Shown here: one piece after another, positions 7,854-16,376 of the stretch
How the letters are laid out: every line of letters begins with the position of its first letter
Numbering within the stretch: position 1 is the first letter of the stretch
NCBI GenBank assembly: GCA_038145075.1
Contig: JAYQOY010000018.1
Coordinates: 1-27,496 of the forward strand
Length of the DNA: 27,496 nt
Direction of reading: 5' to 3'
Source: TMED14 sp038145075
GTDB lineage: Bacteria > Bacteroidota > Bacteroidia > Flavobacteriales > Schleiferiaceae
Notes under the pieces: model-generated
What the model was told of the DNA's origin: nothing
Databases searched by the model: none
What the model saw: the letters and a program-made list of their open reading frames with translations, nothing else
Translations under genes and position numbers: made by a program

Positions 7854-9341
7854 CTAAAGCCGCTCCAATGCCCCCGCATCTGGCGTGCTGGGGCGCGTGG
7901 CGCCAAGCGCATCCAGAGGCACGCGGCTGAGTGGTCCAGAGACCCCAATGCCTTGCGCGGTTGAGGCTGAGTCTAGGGCGTAGTTTCGGGACGCGGGAAG
8001 CACAAACTGAGGGTCTGAATTGAAGATACAGCCTGAAAACTGCAGCGGATCGTTCACATCGTACGTCGCCGGCACCGGGTTGACTTTCAGCTTCAGCAAG
8101 CAGCCTTCCAAGAAGTAATTCGCCGCGGCCGAAGCGCCGATGCCAAAGCCCAGCTCCGACTCGGAGCCCCCGGCGATGATGCAGTTGCCAAAATAGGCTT
8201 CGTTCAAGGCACGGTAGCGGTAGGTGCCGGTGCCGTCGTCGTAGCGGTTGAAGAGGCCCACGGTGGGCGTGCTTCGGGCCGCTGGAAACTGGTTGTAGAA
8301 GGTGCAGTGGTCGGCGTGGACACGTCCCCCAAGCGCATAGAGACCGTAGAGTCCGGCGTTGGCGATGACGAGGTTTTGCATTCGGACATGTCCAAACCCG
8401 CTGTACACCGTCGCGCGGCTAAAGTCCATAAACAGCGAATTCTGCAGGAGCACGTTGGCAGGCAGCCCTTCCGCCACCGAATCGCAGCGAATGCCCATCG
8501 TGCCGTTCTTCATGAGCGTATTTGTCATGCTCAACGTGGACCCGCGCTGCACAAAAATGCCCCCGAGTACACCGCCCCACTGGCCCGCGATGTCGTCGTA
8601 AAAGGGCTCCAAGCGGTCGCCCTCCAAAACGATGGGGTCCTCATAGCTCGCACCCAGCATGGTCACGCTGCCGCCGCTGGCAATCCAAAGCCCCGAACCT
8701 TCATGAAAGTGAATGCGCGCCCCCGCCGTCACATCCAAAGTGGCCCCACTGTCCACCACCGCGTAGCCATACACCACGTGCGGTTTGTCGTCCGTCCACG
8801 TCGCCTGCGCAGGCAAAATGGAGTAGGGAATGCGAATGTCCGGATAGGGCTCTGGCTGCGGAATGACGAGCACGTTGGTCGGATAGTGAAAATGGGCATC
8901 CCAGGCGAGCGAAACCAAATCAATAGACTGCACCTCGCCCTTGTTTACAATGACTAGGGAGTCCGTATGCAGCATCTCGGTGCTGCCCGCCGGGGCCGTG
9001 ATCTCGACAAAGACCCATAGACTGTCGCCGGCGGGTAAAAAGACATCCTCAACCAGTGGGCCGGGTTGCCCGTCGATATTGAAGCGGAAGGGACTCTCGG
9101 CGCCCTTGCCCAGGCTGATGCGGTCGATGGAAATGTTTTCGGCGCTGGGGTTGATGATTCGGACCGAACGCGTGCTGCTGCCCACCGTGCTAAACACCGT
9201 GTCCAAGTACACCGTGTCTTGCGAAAAGCGCAAGGCCACCCCTTGGTCGGTCACGAATTCGTTGGGCTTGCACGAGGACGTACCCAGCAGGAGCCCCAAG
9301 AGGCTCGCAACGCAGAGAAGAAAAATGTGTTTTGTTTTCAA
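7854..9341 (-). CDS. Lipoprotein with right-handed beta-helix
   Basis: The 495-residue protein begins at a TTG codon (9339-9341); no in-frame ATG is available just upstream. It has a lipoprotein signal with C24 in LLGTSSC, so it is probably lipid-anchored to the outer membrane; no acidic surface-export signal follows the cysteine. Residues ~30-160 look like an immunoglobulin-like or ASPM-type beta domain. Residues ~200-470 carry parallel beta-helix-like repeats with many N/G turns (e.g. NVLLQNSLFMDFS, HCTFYNQFP, FGNCIIAGG). The end (PDAGALERL) matches the close of many 'choice-of-anchor' beta-helix proteins. Substrate or partner is unknown. Confidence 0.85.
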   Translation of the reverse strand: MKTKHIFLLCVASLLGLLLGTSSCKPNEFVTDQGVALRFSQDTVYLDTVFSTVGSSTRSVRIINPSAENISIDRISLGKGAESPFRFNIDGQPGPLVEDVFLPAGDSLWVFVEITAPAGSTEMLHTDSLVIVNKGEVQSIDLVSLAWDAHFHYPTNVLVIPQPEPYPDIRIPYSILPAQATWTDDKPHVVYGYAVVDSGATLDVTAGARIHFHEGSGLWIASGGSVTMLGASYEDPIVLEGDRLEPFYDDIAGQWGGVLGGIFVQRGSTLSMTNTLMKNGTMGIRCDSVAEGLPANVLLQNSLFMDFSRATVYSGFGHVRMQNLVIANAGLYGLYALGGRVHADHCTFYNQFPAARSTPTVGLFNRYDDGTGTYRYRALNEAYFGNCIIAGGSESELGFGIGASAAANYFLEGCLLKLKVNPVPATYDVNDPLQFSGCIFNSDPQFVLPASRNYALDSASTAQGIGVSGPLSRVPLDALGATRPSTPDAGALERL

Positions 9342-9350
9342 TTCATTCAG

Positions 9351-9358
9351 TACCTTTG
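9351..9358 (+). promoter_or_regulatory. -7 box (TACCTTTG) for rpmE2 and downstream genes
   Basis: An exact TAnnTTTG match with a TTTG at 9331-9334 as a possible -33 box (16-bp spacing, slightly short). It predicts a transcript starting near 9365 with a ~47-nt leader. It probably drives rpmE2-glmU-like-lon-porQ-cmk. Confidence 0.65.
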
Positions 9359-9366
9359 CCCCCCGC

Positions 9367-9397
9367 TAAACCGGAAACCGGGCCAAATCTCGGTTTA
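9367..9397 (+). promoter_or_regulatory. Hairpin in the rpmE2 leader
   Basis: TAAACCG (9367-9373) pairs perfectly with CGGTTTA (9391-9397), giving a 7-bp stem with a 17-nt loop. It begins almost at the predicted transcript start and ends 14 nt before the rpmE2 ATG. No T-tract follows, so it is not a plain terminator. L31 leaders that bind the protein are known in other phyla; a similar role here is inference. Confidence 0.45.
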
Positions 9398-9411
9398 AAA
9401 AACTACAAGCG

Positions 9412-9663
9412 ATGAAAAACGAAATTCACCCCAGCAACTACCGCGTTTGTGCATTCAAAGATATGGGCACAGGCGATGTAACCCTCATCCGCAGCTGCGC
9501 TCCTACGAAAGAAACGTTGGAGGTTGACGGCAAGGAGTACCCCTTGGTGAAGATGGAAGTTTCTTCCTACTCTCACCCTTACTATACGGGCAAACAGAAA
9601 TTGCTGGATACGGCAGGACGTGTGGACAAGTTCCGCAGCCGTTACGCCAAGTTCTCCAAGTAA
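9412..9663 (+). CDS. rpmE2: 50S ribosomal protein L31 type B
   Basis: The 83-residue protein starts MKNEIHPSNYRVCAFKD and ends HPYYTGKQKLLDTAGRVDKFRSRYAKF, typical of type B L31. It lacks the zinc-binding CxxC of type A L31 (only C13 and C29 are present), so it is the zinc-independent form. It is the first gene of the plus-strand run, divergent from the lipoprotein gene, with its own promoter and leader hairpin. No Shine-Dalgarno sequence precedes the ATG. Confidence 0.96.
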   Translation: MKNEIHPSNYRVCAFKDMGTGDVTLIRSCAPTKETLEVDGKEYPLVKMEVSSYSHPYYTGKQKLLDTAGRVDKFRSRYAKFSK

Positions 9664-9681
9664 TTGGCCTAACTTCGGGTC

Positions 9682-10836
9682 ATGGACTTGGTTTTCCACG
9701 ACGGACCCGAATTTGCTACGCTTAAGCCGCTCACCTGGACGCGTCCAGTGGCGGATCTGCGCATTGGCATTCTAACGATAGCTGAAAAGTGGTCGCGCCG
9801 TTTGGCGTCGGCCACTTTTTCTTTTTCTACCCAGCCGCATCTGCAGGCCAAGTTTCCGGAACAGCCGGGAGACCTGCACCTCCGCGGGGGCTTGCTGCCC
9901 AACGCAGACCTGCTTGCCGCGGTACAGGCCTTGCAGCCGGGGCAAAAACTCGTGGCCGGCGATGAGTGGCTCGCCCACAGAAACGGTGATGCAGCCGTGA
10001 CCTACATGGGTGACTACCACCTGCTGCAGTACCCCGAACAGATCTTTGCGTGGAACGGTCGCGAGCTCGAAGCGGACTACGACCTACTCACCGCCGGCCG
10101 AAGCTCCCAACCCATTTCCAGCACCAACACCGTGCTCGGCGACCGCATCTTCTTAGAGCCGGGCGCCAAGGTGGAAGCCTCCATTTTGAACGCCACCACC
10201 GGCCCCATTTATCTGGCTGCGGATTCCGAAATCATGGAGGGCTCCATCGTTCGGGGCGGATTGGCTCTGGGAGAACACAGCCAGCTCAAATTGGGCACCA
10301 AGATTTACGGCCCCACTACGGTCGGTCCCCATTCCAAGGTCGGCGGTGAAGTGAACAACGCCGTTATTTGGGGCTACAGCAACAAGGGCCACGACGGGTT
10401 CTTGGGCAATGCCGTGCTGGGCCAGTGGTGCAATATTGGGGCGGACAGCAACAACTCCAATTTGAAGAACAACTACGACGAGGTCAAGCGCTGGTCCTAC
10501 GTCAGCAAGCGCTTTGAGCGCACCGGCCTGCAGTTTTGTGGCCTCATCATGGGCGACCACAGCAAGTGCGGCATCAACACCATGTTCAATACGGGCACCG
10601 TGGTGGGCGTGAATTGCAATATCTACGGCGCAGGATTCCCGCGCAACTTTGTGGCCGATTTCACGTGGGGCGGACCCCAGGGCAGCATGGAGTACACCCT
10701 GCCCAAAGCGCTGGCCACCGCCGCGCGGGTGATGGAGCGCCGCGGCATCGCTTTAGACGCTGTGGAATCGGACATCTTGTCAGCCATTTTTGACCAAACG
10801 GCAGAATTCCGGGGTGGCACGGCTCTTGCCGAATAA
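9682..10836 (+). CDS. GlmU-like putative sugar nucleotidyltransferase/acyltransferase
   Basis: The 384-residue protein matches the Bacteroidota 'GlmU family' type. Its N-terminal ~130 residues are a divergent nucleotidyltransferase-like domain (MDLVFHDGPEFATLKPLTWTRPVADLRIG) without the canonical GlmU pyrophosphorylase signature. Residues ~145-340 form a left-handed beta-helix with hexapeptide-type repeats (VLGDRIFLEPGAKVEASIL, GVNCNIYGAGFPRNF). It may make an activated sugar such as UDP-GlcNAc for the envelope, but the substrate is not shown by the sequence. It lies 18 bp after rpmE2 and 8 bp before lon. Confidence 0.85.
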   Translation: MDLVFHDGPEFATLKPLTWTRPVADLRIGILTIAEKWSRRLASATFSFSTQPHLQAKFPEQPGDLHLRGGLLPNADLLAAVQALQPGQKLVAGDEWLAHRNGDAAVTYMGDYHLLQYPEQIFAWNGRELEADYDLLTAGRSSQPISSTNTVLGDRIFLEPGAKVEASILNATTGPIYLAADSEIMEGSIVRGGLALGEHSQLKLGTKIYGPTTVGPHSKVGGEVNNAVIWGYSNKGHDGFLGNAVLGQWCNIGADSNNSNLKNNYDEVKRWSYVSKRFERTGLQFCGLIMGDHSKCGINTMFNTGTVVGVNCNIYGAGFPRNFVADFTWGGPQGSMEYTLPKALATAARVMERRGIALDAVESDILSAIFDQTAEFRGGTALAE

Positions 10837-10844
10837 GACCCACC

Positions 10845-13280
10845 ATGGAAAGGCCTTCATTCTCGCTCCTCTCGGAGGACACCGACTTTATCCCCCTCAT
10901 TACCAACGAGGAAGACAATAGCATCCCCGATAGTGACCTGCTGGAGGACATTGCCCTTTTGCCCCTGCGCAACACGGTGCAGTTCCCAGGCGTGGTATCG
11001 CCCATTACGGCGGGCCGCGACAAGAGCATCAAACTGGTGCAAGATGCCCAGAAAGGCAAAAAGCTCTTTGGCGTTGTCGCTCAGAAAAATGCGGACACCG
11101 AATCCCCCGAAGGCGAAGACCTCTACACCGTAGGCACCTTGGTGCAGATGGTGAAGTCCTTCCGCATGCCCGACGGCAACATTACCGCCATTTTGCAGGG
11201 CAAGCGCCGCTTCCGCATCTTGGAAGTGACGGCGACCGAACCCTACTTGCGGGCCAAGGTGGAATACCTTTCGGACGAAAAATTGCCCGAGGACACCGAG
11301 TTCAAAGCGCTGATTCAGCACATTCGGGAGATGGCCTTGGACATCATTCAAGATTCGCCCAACATTCCCACGGAGGCGCAGATCGCCGTGAAGAACATTG
11401 AATCGGACACCTTCCTGATTCACTTCATCGCCAGCAACATGAGCCTGGACGTGGAGAAGAAGCAGGCCATTTTGGAGGAAGAAGACCTCAAGAAGCGCAC
11501 CAATGCCGTGCTCAAGCATTTGAGCTACGAGAAGCATTTGCTCGAGGTGAAGAACGACATTGCCAACCGCGTTCGGACCGAATTTGACCAGCAGCAACGC
11601 GAGTACTTCCTGCAGCAGCAGATGAAGACCATCCAAGAGGAGCTGGGCGGTGTGAGCAACGAGGCGGAGCTGGAGGCCATGCGCGAGCGCGCCGCTAAGA
11701 AAGCCTGGTCCGCCGAAGCCGCGGAGCAGTTCAAGAAGGAGCTTCAGCGTCTTCAACGCATGAATCCGCAAGTGCCTGACTACGGCATCCAGCGCAACTA
11801 TTTGGAGCTCATGCTGGATTTGCCCTGGGACAAAGTCTCCACGGAGCCCATCAAGCTTCCCAAAGCGCGCCGCATCCTCGATCGCGACCACTTTGGTTTG
11901 GAAAAGGTGAAGGAGCGCTTGCTCGAGCACTTGGCTGTCTTGCAGCTCAAGGGCGATATGAAGAGCCCCATTCTCTGTCTCTACGGGCCTCCCGGGGTCG
12001 GTAAGACATCGCTGGGCAAGTCGGTGGCGGAAGCTTTAGGTCGTGAATACGTCCGAATGTCCCTCGGCGGCCTGCGCGACGAATCCGAAATTCGCGGCCA
12101 CCGCAAAACCTACATCGGTGCCATGCCGGGCCGCATCTTGCAGCTCTTGAAAAAGGCGGGCACGTCCAACCCGGTCTTTGTGCTCGATGAAATTGACAAA
12201 CTCGGCATGGGCCTGCAGGGCGACCCCTCGAGCGCCTTGTTGGAAGTCTTGGATCCCGAGCAGAACAAGACCTTCTACGACAATTTCTTGGAGATGGGCT
12301 ACGACCTCTCCAAGGTGCTTTTTATCGCTACGGCTAACAACATCGCCGCCGTGCAACCCGCCTTGCGCGACCGCATGGAGCTCATTGAAGTCAATGGTTA
12401 CACGGTGGAAGAAAAGGAGCAAATCGCCAAGAAGTACTTGCTTCCCAAGCAGTTGGAGGAGCATGGTTTGGGCAAAGACGCCTTGAGTCTGACCAAGGCG
12501 CAGCTGACCTATGTGATTGACCGCCACACCCGCGAGTCTGGTGTTCGAACGCTGGATCGCCTCATGGCTAAGTTGGCGCGTAAAGCCGCCTTGGCCTCTG
12601 CAGAAGGCGAAGATTTTTCCGCCGACCTCGCGCAAGAGACCTTAGAATCTTGGTTGGGCACGCCCCGTTTTGACCGCGATCGTTACCAAGGCAACGAGGT
12701 GGCGGGTGTGGTCACGGGACTCGCGTGGACACCCGTCGGTGGAGACATCCTCTTTATTGAAACGACCATCGCTCCGGGCGCGGGTAAATTGAACATCACC
12801 GGCAATTTGGGCGATGTCATGAAAGAATCCGCCACCATTGCTATGGCCTATCTCAAGTCCAACGCGGCCACCTACGGCCTGTCGCCCGAGCTCTTCACCA
12901 AGTGGGACGTGCACATCCACGTGCCCGAAGGGGCCATTCCCAAGGATGGGCCTTCCGCGGGCATCGCCTTGTTAACTGCTTTGACCTCGCTGTTTACGCA
13001 GCGCAAGGTTAAAAAAGCGCTCGCCTTGAGCGGTGAGATTACGCTCCGTGGCAAAGTGCTGCCGGTCGGCGGTATTCGCGAAAAGATTTTGGCCGCGAAG
13101 CGTTCAGGCATCACCCACATTCTGCTCTGTGCGGACAACCGCAAGGACATTGACGAAATTCCCGCACGCTACTTAAAGGGCCTTAAAATTGATTACGTGA
13201 CCGAAATGGCCGAAGTCATTGCCCTGGCCGTGACGCCACAAAAGGTCAAGGATGCCAAGGATTTGAGCGCGAAGGCCTAA
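10845..13280 (+). CDS. lon: ATP-dependent protease La
   Basis: Lon degrades misfolded and regulatory proteins in the cytosol as a hexamer. The 811-residue length is typical. The N-terminal substrate-binding LON domain starts near residue 35 (LLPLRNTVQFPGVVSP). A coiled region follows, with QQREYFLQQQMKTIQEELG. The AAA+ module has Walker A GPPGVGKT at 381-388 and Walker B VFVLDEID. The C-terminal protease has the Ser-Lys dyad S704 (KDGPSAG) and K747 (GGIREKI). A short acidic N-terminal extension precedes the LON domain. The gene is inside the rpmE2 transcription unit, and no separate heat-shock promoter is evident in the 8-bp gap before it. Confidence 0.98.
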   Translation: MERPSFSLLSEDTDFIPLITNEEDNSIPDSDLLEDIALLPLRNTVQFPGVVSPITAGRDKSIKLVQDAQKGKKLFGVVAQKNADTESPEGEDLYTVGTLVQMVKSFRMPDGNITAILQGKRRFRILEVTATEPYLRAKVEYLSDEKLPEDTEFKALIQHIREMALDIIQDSPNIPTEAQIAVKNIESDTFLIHFIASNMSLDVEKKQAILEEEDLKKRTNAVLKHLSYEKHLLEVKNDIANRVRTEFDQQQREYFLQQQMKTIQEELGGVSNEAELEAMRERAAKKAWSAEAAEQFKKELQRLQRMNPQVPDYGIQRNYLELMLDLPWDKVSTEPIKLPKARRILDRDHFGLEKVKERLLEHLAVLQLKGDMKSPILCLYGPPGVGKTSLGKSVAEALGREYVRMSLGGLRDESEIRGHRKTYIGAMPGRILQLLKKAGTSNPVFVLDEIDKLGMGLQGDPSSALLEVLDPEQNKTFYDNFLEMGYDLSKVLFIATANNIAAVQPALRDRMELIEVNGYTVEEKEQIAKKYLLPKQLEEHGLGKDALSLTKAQLTYVIDRHTRESGVRTLDRLMAKLARKAALASAEGEDFSADLAQETLESWLGTPRFDRDRYQGNEVAGVVTGLAWTPVGGDILFIETTIAPGAGKLNITGNLGDVMKESATIAMAYLKSNAATYGLSPELFTKWDVHIHVPEGAIPKDGPSAGIALLTALTSLFTQRKVKKALALSGEITLRGKVLPVGGIREKILAAKRSGITHILLCADNRKDIDEIPARYLKGLKIDYVTEMAEVIALAVTPQKVKDAKDLSAKA

Positions 13281-13289
13281 TTTCAAGCT

Positions 13290-14369
13290 GTGATTCGACG
13301 CTTCTTTGCGCTTTGGGCGTTTTGTGCTACCGTCGCTGCTGTTGCGCAGCCGGCGAGTTACGCGTCTTTTTCCTCGCTAAGTCAAGGCGGTTCCGCCCGT
13401 CTCGTGGGCTTGGGCTGGGATGCCTTGGCGCATCCAGGGGATGTGAGCTTTTCGGCCTTCAATCCAGCCTTGCTGCGCAGGGAACACCGGGGCCAAATCG
13501 CGCTTACCTCACAAGCCTCTTTGGGCGGTTTGCGCGTTGGCAGTTTAAGCTATGGACTTCCGCTTCCTGCGCGGGCCGAGCGCCCCGAAGCGCCCCTCGC
13601 TCAATGGGATGCTCAACGCGGCCTGCACGGCTGGTCGGCGCCCTCCTGGACCGCAGCGGTGGGGGTGGACTACCTTCAAACAGGCTTACTGGAAGAGCGC
13701 GACGCTGCAGGAGAACTCCTGGGCACCTTCCGCGCTCAAGAAGTGACGCCACGTGTGGCCGCTGCCGCTCATTGGAAGGGCTTTACGGCAGGTATTGGCA
13801 CCAAGCTTGCCATGCTCACCTATGGTCCCTACACGGCCCAAGCATTGGCTCTGGATGCCGGACTGCTTTGGACGGTGGATTCGGGCCGCACCTCGTTTGG
13901 CGTAGTGGTCAAGAATGCGGGGCGCAGCATCGAGTACTTTGCAGCAGAGCGCGAGCCCTTGCCCTTGGATGTCCAGATCGCACTTTCTCAGAAGCTCAAG
14001 CACGCGCCTTTTCGTTGGAATTTGACCTATACTAATGTGCAGCGCTGGGACTTGCGCTACTTGGACCCGCAACTGGTGACGAAGGACCCCTTGTCGGGCG
14101 AGGTGACCGTGCAAGAAATTTCTGTGTGGAACAACGCGCTTCGGCACGTGCATCCCAGTGTGGAGGCGCAATTAGGGGGCCGAATTTTTATCCAAGTCGG
14201 CTACGACGTTCGCCGGCAAATGGAAATGCGCTTGCCCACACGGCGAAGCAATCCGGGACTGAGTTTTGGCCTAAGTTTGCAGACCGCAAAGATGTCTTAC
14301 CAATACGGATCGGCCGTGTACCACGTGGCGGGCCGACTGAACCAATTCACGCTGATACGCCGCCTTTAA
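13290..14369 (+). CDS. porQ: Type IX secretion system protein PorQ
   Basis: The gene starts at GTG (13290), 9 bp after lon, giving 359 residues with a signal peptide ending near AVAQPASY. The mature part shows the PorQ pattern: YASFSSLSQGGSARLVGLG, then FNPALLRREHRGQ, and regular amphipathic strands through the end (YQYGSAVYHVAGRLNQFTLIRRL) expected of an outer-membrane beta-barrel of the PorV/FadL type. PorQ takes part with PorU/PorV/PorZ in attaching type IX cargo to the cell surface. The window also encodes a type A cargo protein, consistent with a working system. Confidence 0.9.
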   Translation: MIRRFFALWAFCATVAAVAQPASYASFSSLSQGGSARLVGLGWDALAHPGDVSFSAFNPALLRREHRGQIALTSQASLGGLRVGSLSYGLPLPARAERPEAPLAQWDAQRGLHGWSAPSWTAAVGVDYLQTGLLEERDAAGELLGTFRAQEVTPRVAAAAHWKGFTAGIGTKLAMLTYGPYTAQALALDAGLLWTVDSGRTSFGVVVKNAGRSIEYFAAEREPLPLDVQIALSQKLKHAPFRWNLTYTNVQRWDLRYLDPQLVTKDPLSGEVTVQEISVWNNALRHVHPSVEAQLGGRIFIQVGYDVRRQMEMRLPTRRSNPGLSFGLSLQTAKMSYQYGSAVYHVAGRLNQFTLIRRL

Positions 14370-14373
14370 GCTT

Positions 14374-15048
14374 ATGATCATTGCCATTGACGGATTCTCC
14401 TCCACCGGAAAGAGCACAGTTGCCAAGCGTTTAGCGCAGGCGCTGCACTTTATCTACGTGGACACGGGGGCCATGTACCGCATGGTGGCACTGGTGGCTA
14501 TTCGGCAGGGCTGGGTGAAGGACGGCTACCTCGATGAGGCGGCGTTGGTAAATTTCTTGCCAAGCATTTCCCTGGATTTTCAGCGCGGCCCATTGGGTGA
14601 AAACCTCGCCGTCCTTAATGGGGAAGTGGTCGAGGCGGATATCCGAACGATGGACGTCAACCGCATCGTTTCCCGCGTATCCTCCATTCCCGCCGTGCGC
14701 CGACAATTGGTAGCCCAACAGCAACGCATGGGGCAAGGGCAGAGCTTGGTCATGGACGGTCGCGACATTGGCACGGTCGTCTTCCCCCATGCAGAGCTAA
14801 AAATCTTTATGACAGCGGACCCAGACATTCGTGCCGCACGTCGCTTGGAAGAGCTGCGCTCCAAGGGCGATGAAACGGTCACGTTGGCGGAAGTCAAGAG
14901 CAACTTGCTCCAGCGCGATGCACAGGATCAGGGACGCTTAGATTCGCCGCTGTTGCAAGCCGAAGATGCCCGAATACTCGACAATTCGCACATCAGCCCC
15001 GACGAAGTCTTCCAAGTCGCCTACGATTGGGCGAAGGAGGTCCAGTAA
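14374..15048 (+). CDS. cmk: (d)CMP kinase
   Basis: Cytidylate kinase phosphorylates CMP and dCMP with ATP. The 224-residue protein has the P-loop GFSSTGKST at residues 7-15, the VDTGAMYRM nucleotide-binding segment, the DGRDIGTVVFP motif, and the lid region with DPDIRAARR and QRDAQDQGRLDSPL. Length is normal. It starts 4 bp after porQ and ends the plus-strand run. The psd gene converges on it, with 12 bp between the stops and no visible terminator. Confidence 0.97.
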   Translation: MIIAIDGFSSTGKSTVAKRLAQALHFIYVDTGAMYRMVALVAIRQGWVKDGYLDEAALVNFLPSISLDFQRGPLGENLAVLNGEVVEADIRTMDVNRIVSRVSSIPAVRRQLVAQQQRMGQGQSLVMDGRDIGTVVFPHAELKIFMTADPDIRAARRLEELRSKGDETVTLAEVKSNLLQRDAQDQGRLDSPLLQAEDARILDNSHISPDEVFQVAYDWAKEVQ

Positions 15049-15060
15049 ACGCTTTTCTGC

Positions 15061-15723
15061 CTAGTTGCGAGCGGGAATGCGCGCAATGAGGGTCTCGCCC
15101 CCTTTTGGTTTGTCGCCGATTTTTGCGACAATTTCTGCGTCCAAGGGCAAGTAGATGTCCATGCGCGAGCCAAACTTGATAAAGCCGAATTCATCGCCCG
15201 CTTTGTACTCTTGGCCGGGCTGGCTGTAGAGGCAAATGCGGCGCGCCAAGGCACCCGCAATTTGCCGGAAGAGCACGGGACCTGTGCTGGGGTGGTCGAC
15301 GACCACCGTGCTGCGTTCGTTTTCCGTGGAGCTTTTTGGGTGCCATGCCACGAGGTACTTTCCGGGGTGGTACTTGGCGTAGGTCACCTTGCCGGACACG
15401 GGAACACGGTTCACGTGCACATTCAAGGGCGACATGAAGATGGAGATCATCTTGCGCTGGTCCTTGAAGCATTCGGACTCATGCACTTCCTCGATCAGCA
15501 CCACATTGCCATCCACCGGAGCAATGACATCACCAGGCTGGGCCACGGTCGTGCGTGGGGGATTGCGGAAGAATTGCAAAACGAGCACGTAGAGGACCAA
15601 GGCTAGGATTAAGTAGGCTTGGGTTAGCCATTCGATCTGGACCCACTGTTCCAAGGCGATGTAGGGCAGGGCGAGAACGACGAGCGCAACAAATAGGGAC
15701 TGATAGCCTTCGCGGTGTATCAT
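15061..15723 (-). CDS. psd: Phosphatidylserine decarboxylase (short, Asd-like form)
   Basis: It converts phosphatidylserine to phosphatidylethanolamine at the membrane. The 220-residue protein has two N-terminal hydrophobic segments (~9-26 and 34-52). Its triad is D71 (IAPVDG), H103 (NVHVNR) and S186 in the FGSR self-cleavage site, where the serine becomes the pyruvoyl group. This is the short form that has FGSR instead of the LGST of E. coli. Its start overlaps cdsA by 4 bp (ATGA arrangement), so CDP-diacylglycerol synthesis and the last PE step are coupled. The phosphatidylserine synthase gene is not in the window. Confidence 0.95.
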   Translation of the reverse strand: MIHREGYQSLFVALVVLALPYIALEQWVQIEWLTQAYLILALVLYVLVLQFFRNPPRTTVAQPGDVIAPVDGNVVLIEEVHESECFKDQRKMISIFMSPLNVHVNRVPVSGKVTYAKYHPGKYLVAWHPKSSTENERSTVVVDHPSTGPVLFRQIAGALARRICLYSQPGQEYKAGDEFGFIKFGSRMDIYLPLDAEIVAKIGDKPKGGETLIARIPARN

Positions 15724-16376
15724 GCGACGAGGATGAAAGATTGAAGGAGCGCCACAACGATGACACTCAAGAGAAAACTGTCAAAACGGTCCAGGAATCC
15801 GCCGTGGCCGGGTAGAAAAATGCCGGAATCTTTGACGTCGGCTAAGCGTTTAAATTTGGAGCCAATCAGATCGCCTACGGGTGCCGTGAGGGTAATAACC
15901 ACGGGGAGGAGCCAGGCGTAACGCGGCCAAGTCTCGGGTTGCGTGAAGCTGGAGATAGGTCCATCCATCTTGACCAAGTAGGCAGCGCCTAGCAAGAGGG
16001 TAAACAGGCCGCCAGAAATAGCGCCTTCCCACGTTTTCTTGGGGGAGAGCGTGGGAGCAAAGGGGGTTCGGCCCAGCAAGCGTCCGCCGACATAAGCCAT
16101 GGAGTCGCTGATCCAGATCAGCAAAAAGATGGAAAAGAGAATGAAGCCGGCCGTTTCACCCCAGGTGTCGATGAGGCTCCACGTGGACCAGCCCGCTAGA
16201 CCGGCGTATCCGATACCGGCGAGCTTTTGAGCTGCTTGCAAGCGCTCCATCTGGAGAATTTCCCAGGCGACGCCCAAAAGGGGAAGGGCCAATAGGAAGG
16301 GCGACCAGGGTCGACCGTTGCAGATCCAAAAAATAGCTAGGGCGTACACGGCGCCCCAGAGGCTGCGCTGCATCAT
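15720..16376 (-). CDS. cdsA: Phosphatidate cytidylyltransferase (CDP-diacylglycerol synthase)
   Basis: CdsA makes CDP-diacylglycerol from phosphatidic acid and CTP in the inner membrane. The 218-residue protein has several membrane helices. It carries the family signature at its C-terminus: SKFKRLADVKDSG followed by LPGHGGFLDRFDS, plus SDSMAYVGGRLLGR and SPKKTWEG in the middle. It is shorter than the ~285-residue E. coli enzyme, with fewer N-terminal helices, as is usual in Bacteroidota. It overlaps psd and the LUD gene by 4 bp on either side, indicating tight translational coupling. Confidence 0.95.
   Translation of the reverse strand: MMQRSLWGAVYALAIFWICNGRPWSPFLLALPLLGVAWEILQMERLQAAQKLAGIGYAGLAGWSTWSLIDTWGETAGFILFSIFLLIWISDSMAYVGGRLLGRTPFAPTLSPKKTWEGAISGGLFTLLLGAAYLVKMDGPISSFTQPETWPRYAWLLPVVITLTAPVGDLIGSKFKRLADVKDSGIFLPGHGGFLDRFDSFLLSVIVVALLQSFILVA

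Noticed and set aside
10857..11930. 357-codon minus-strand open frame
   Set aside because: It is the shadow of the N-terminal half of lon; low complexity (Leu/Val/His-rich) and no start signal.
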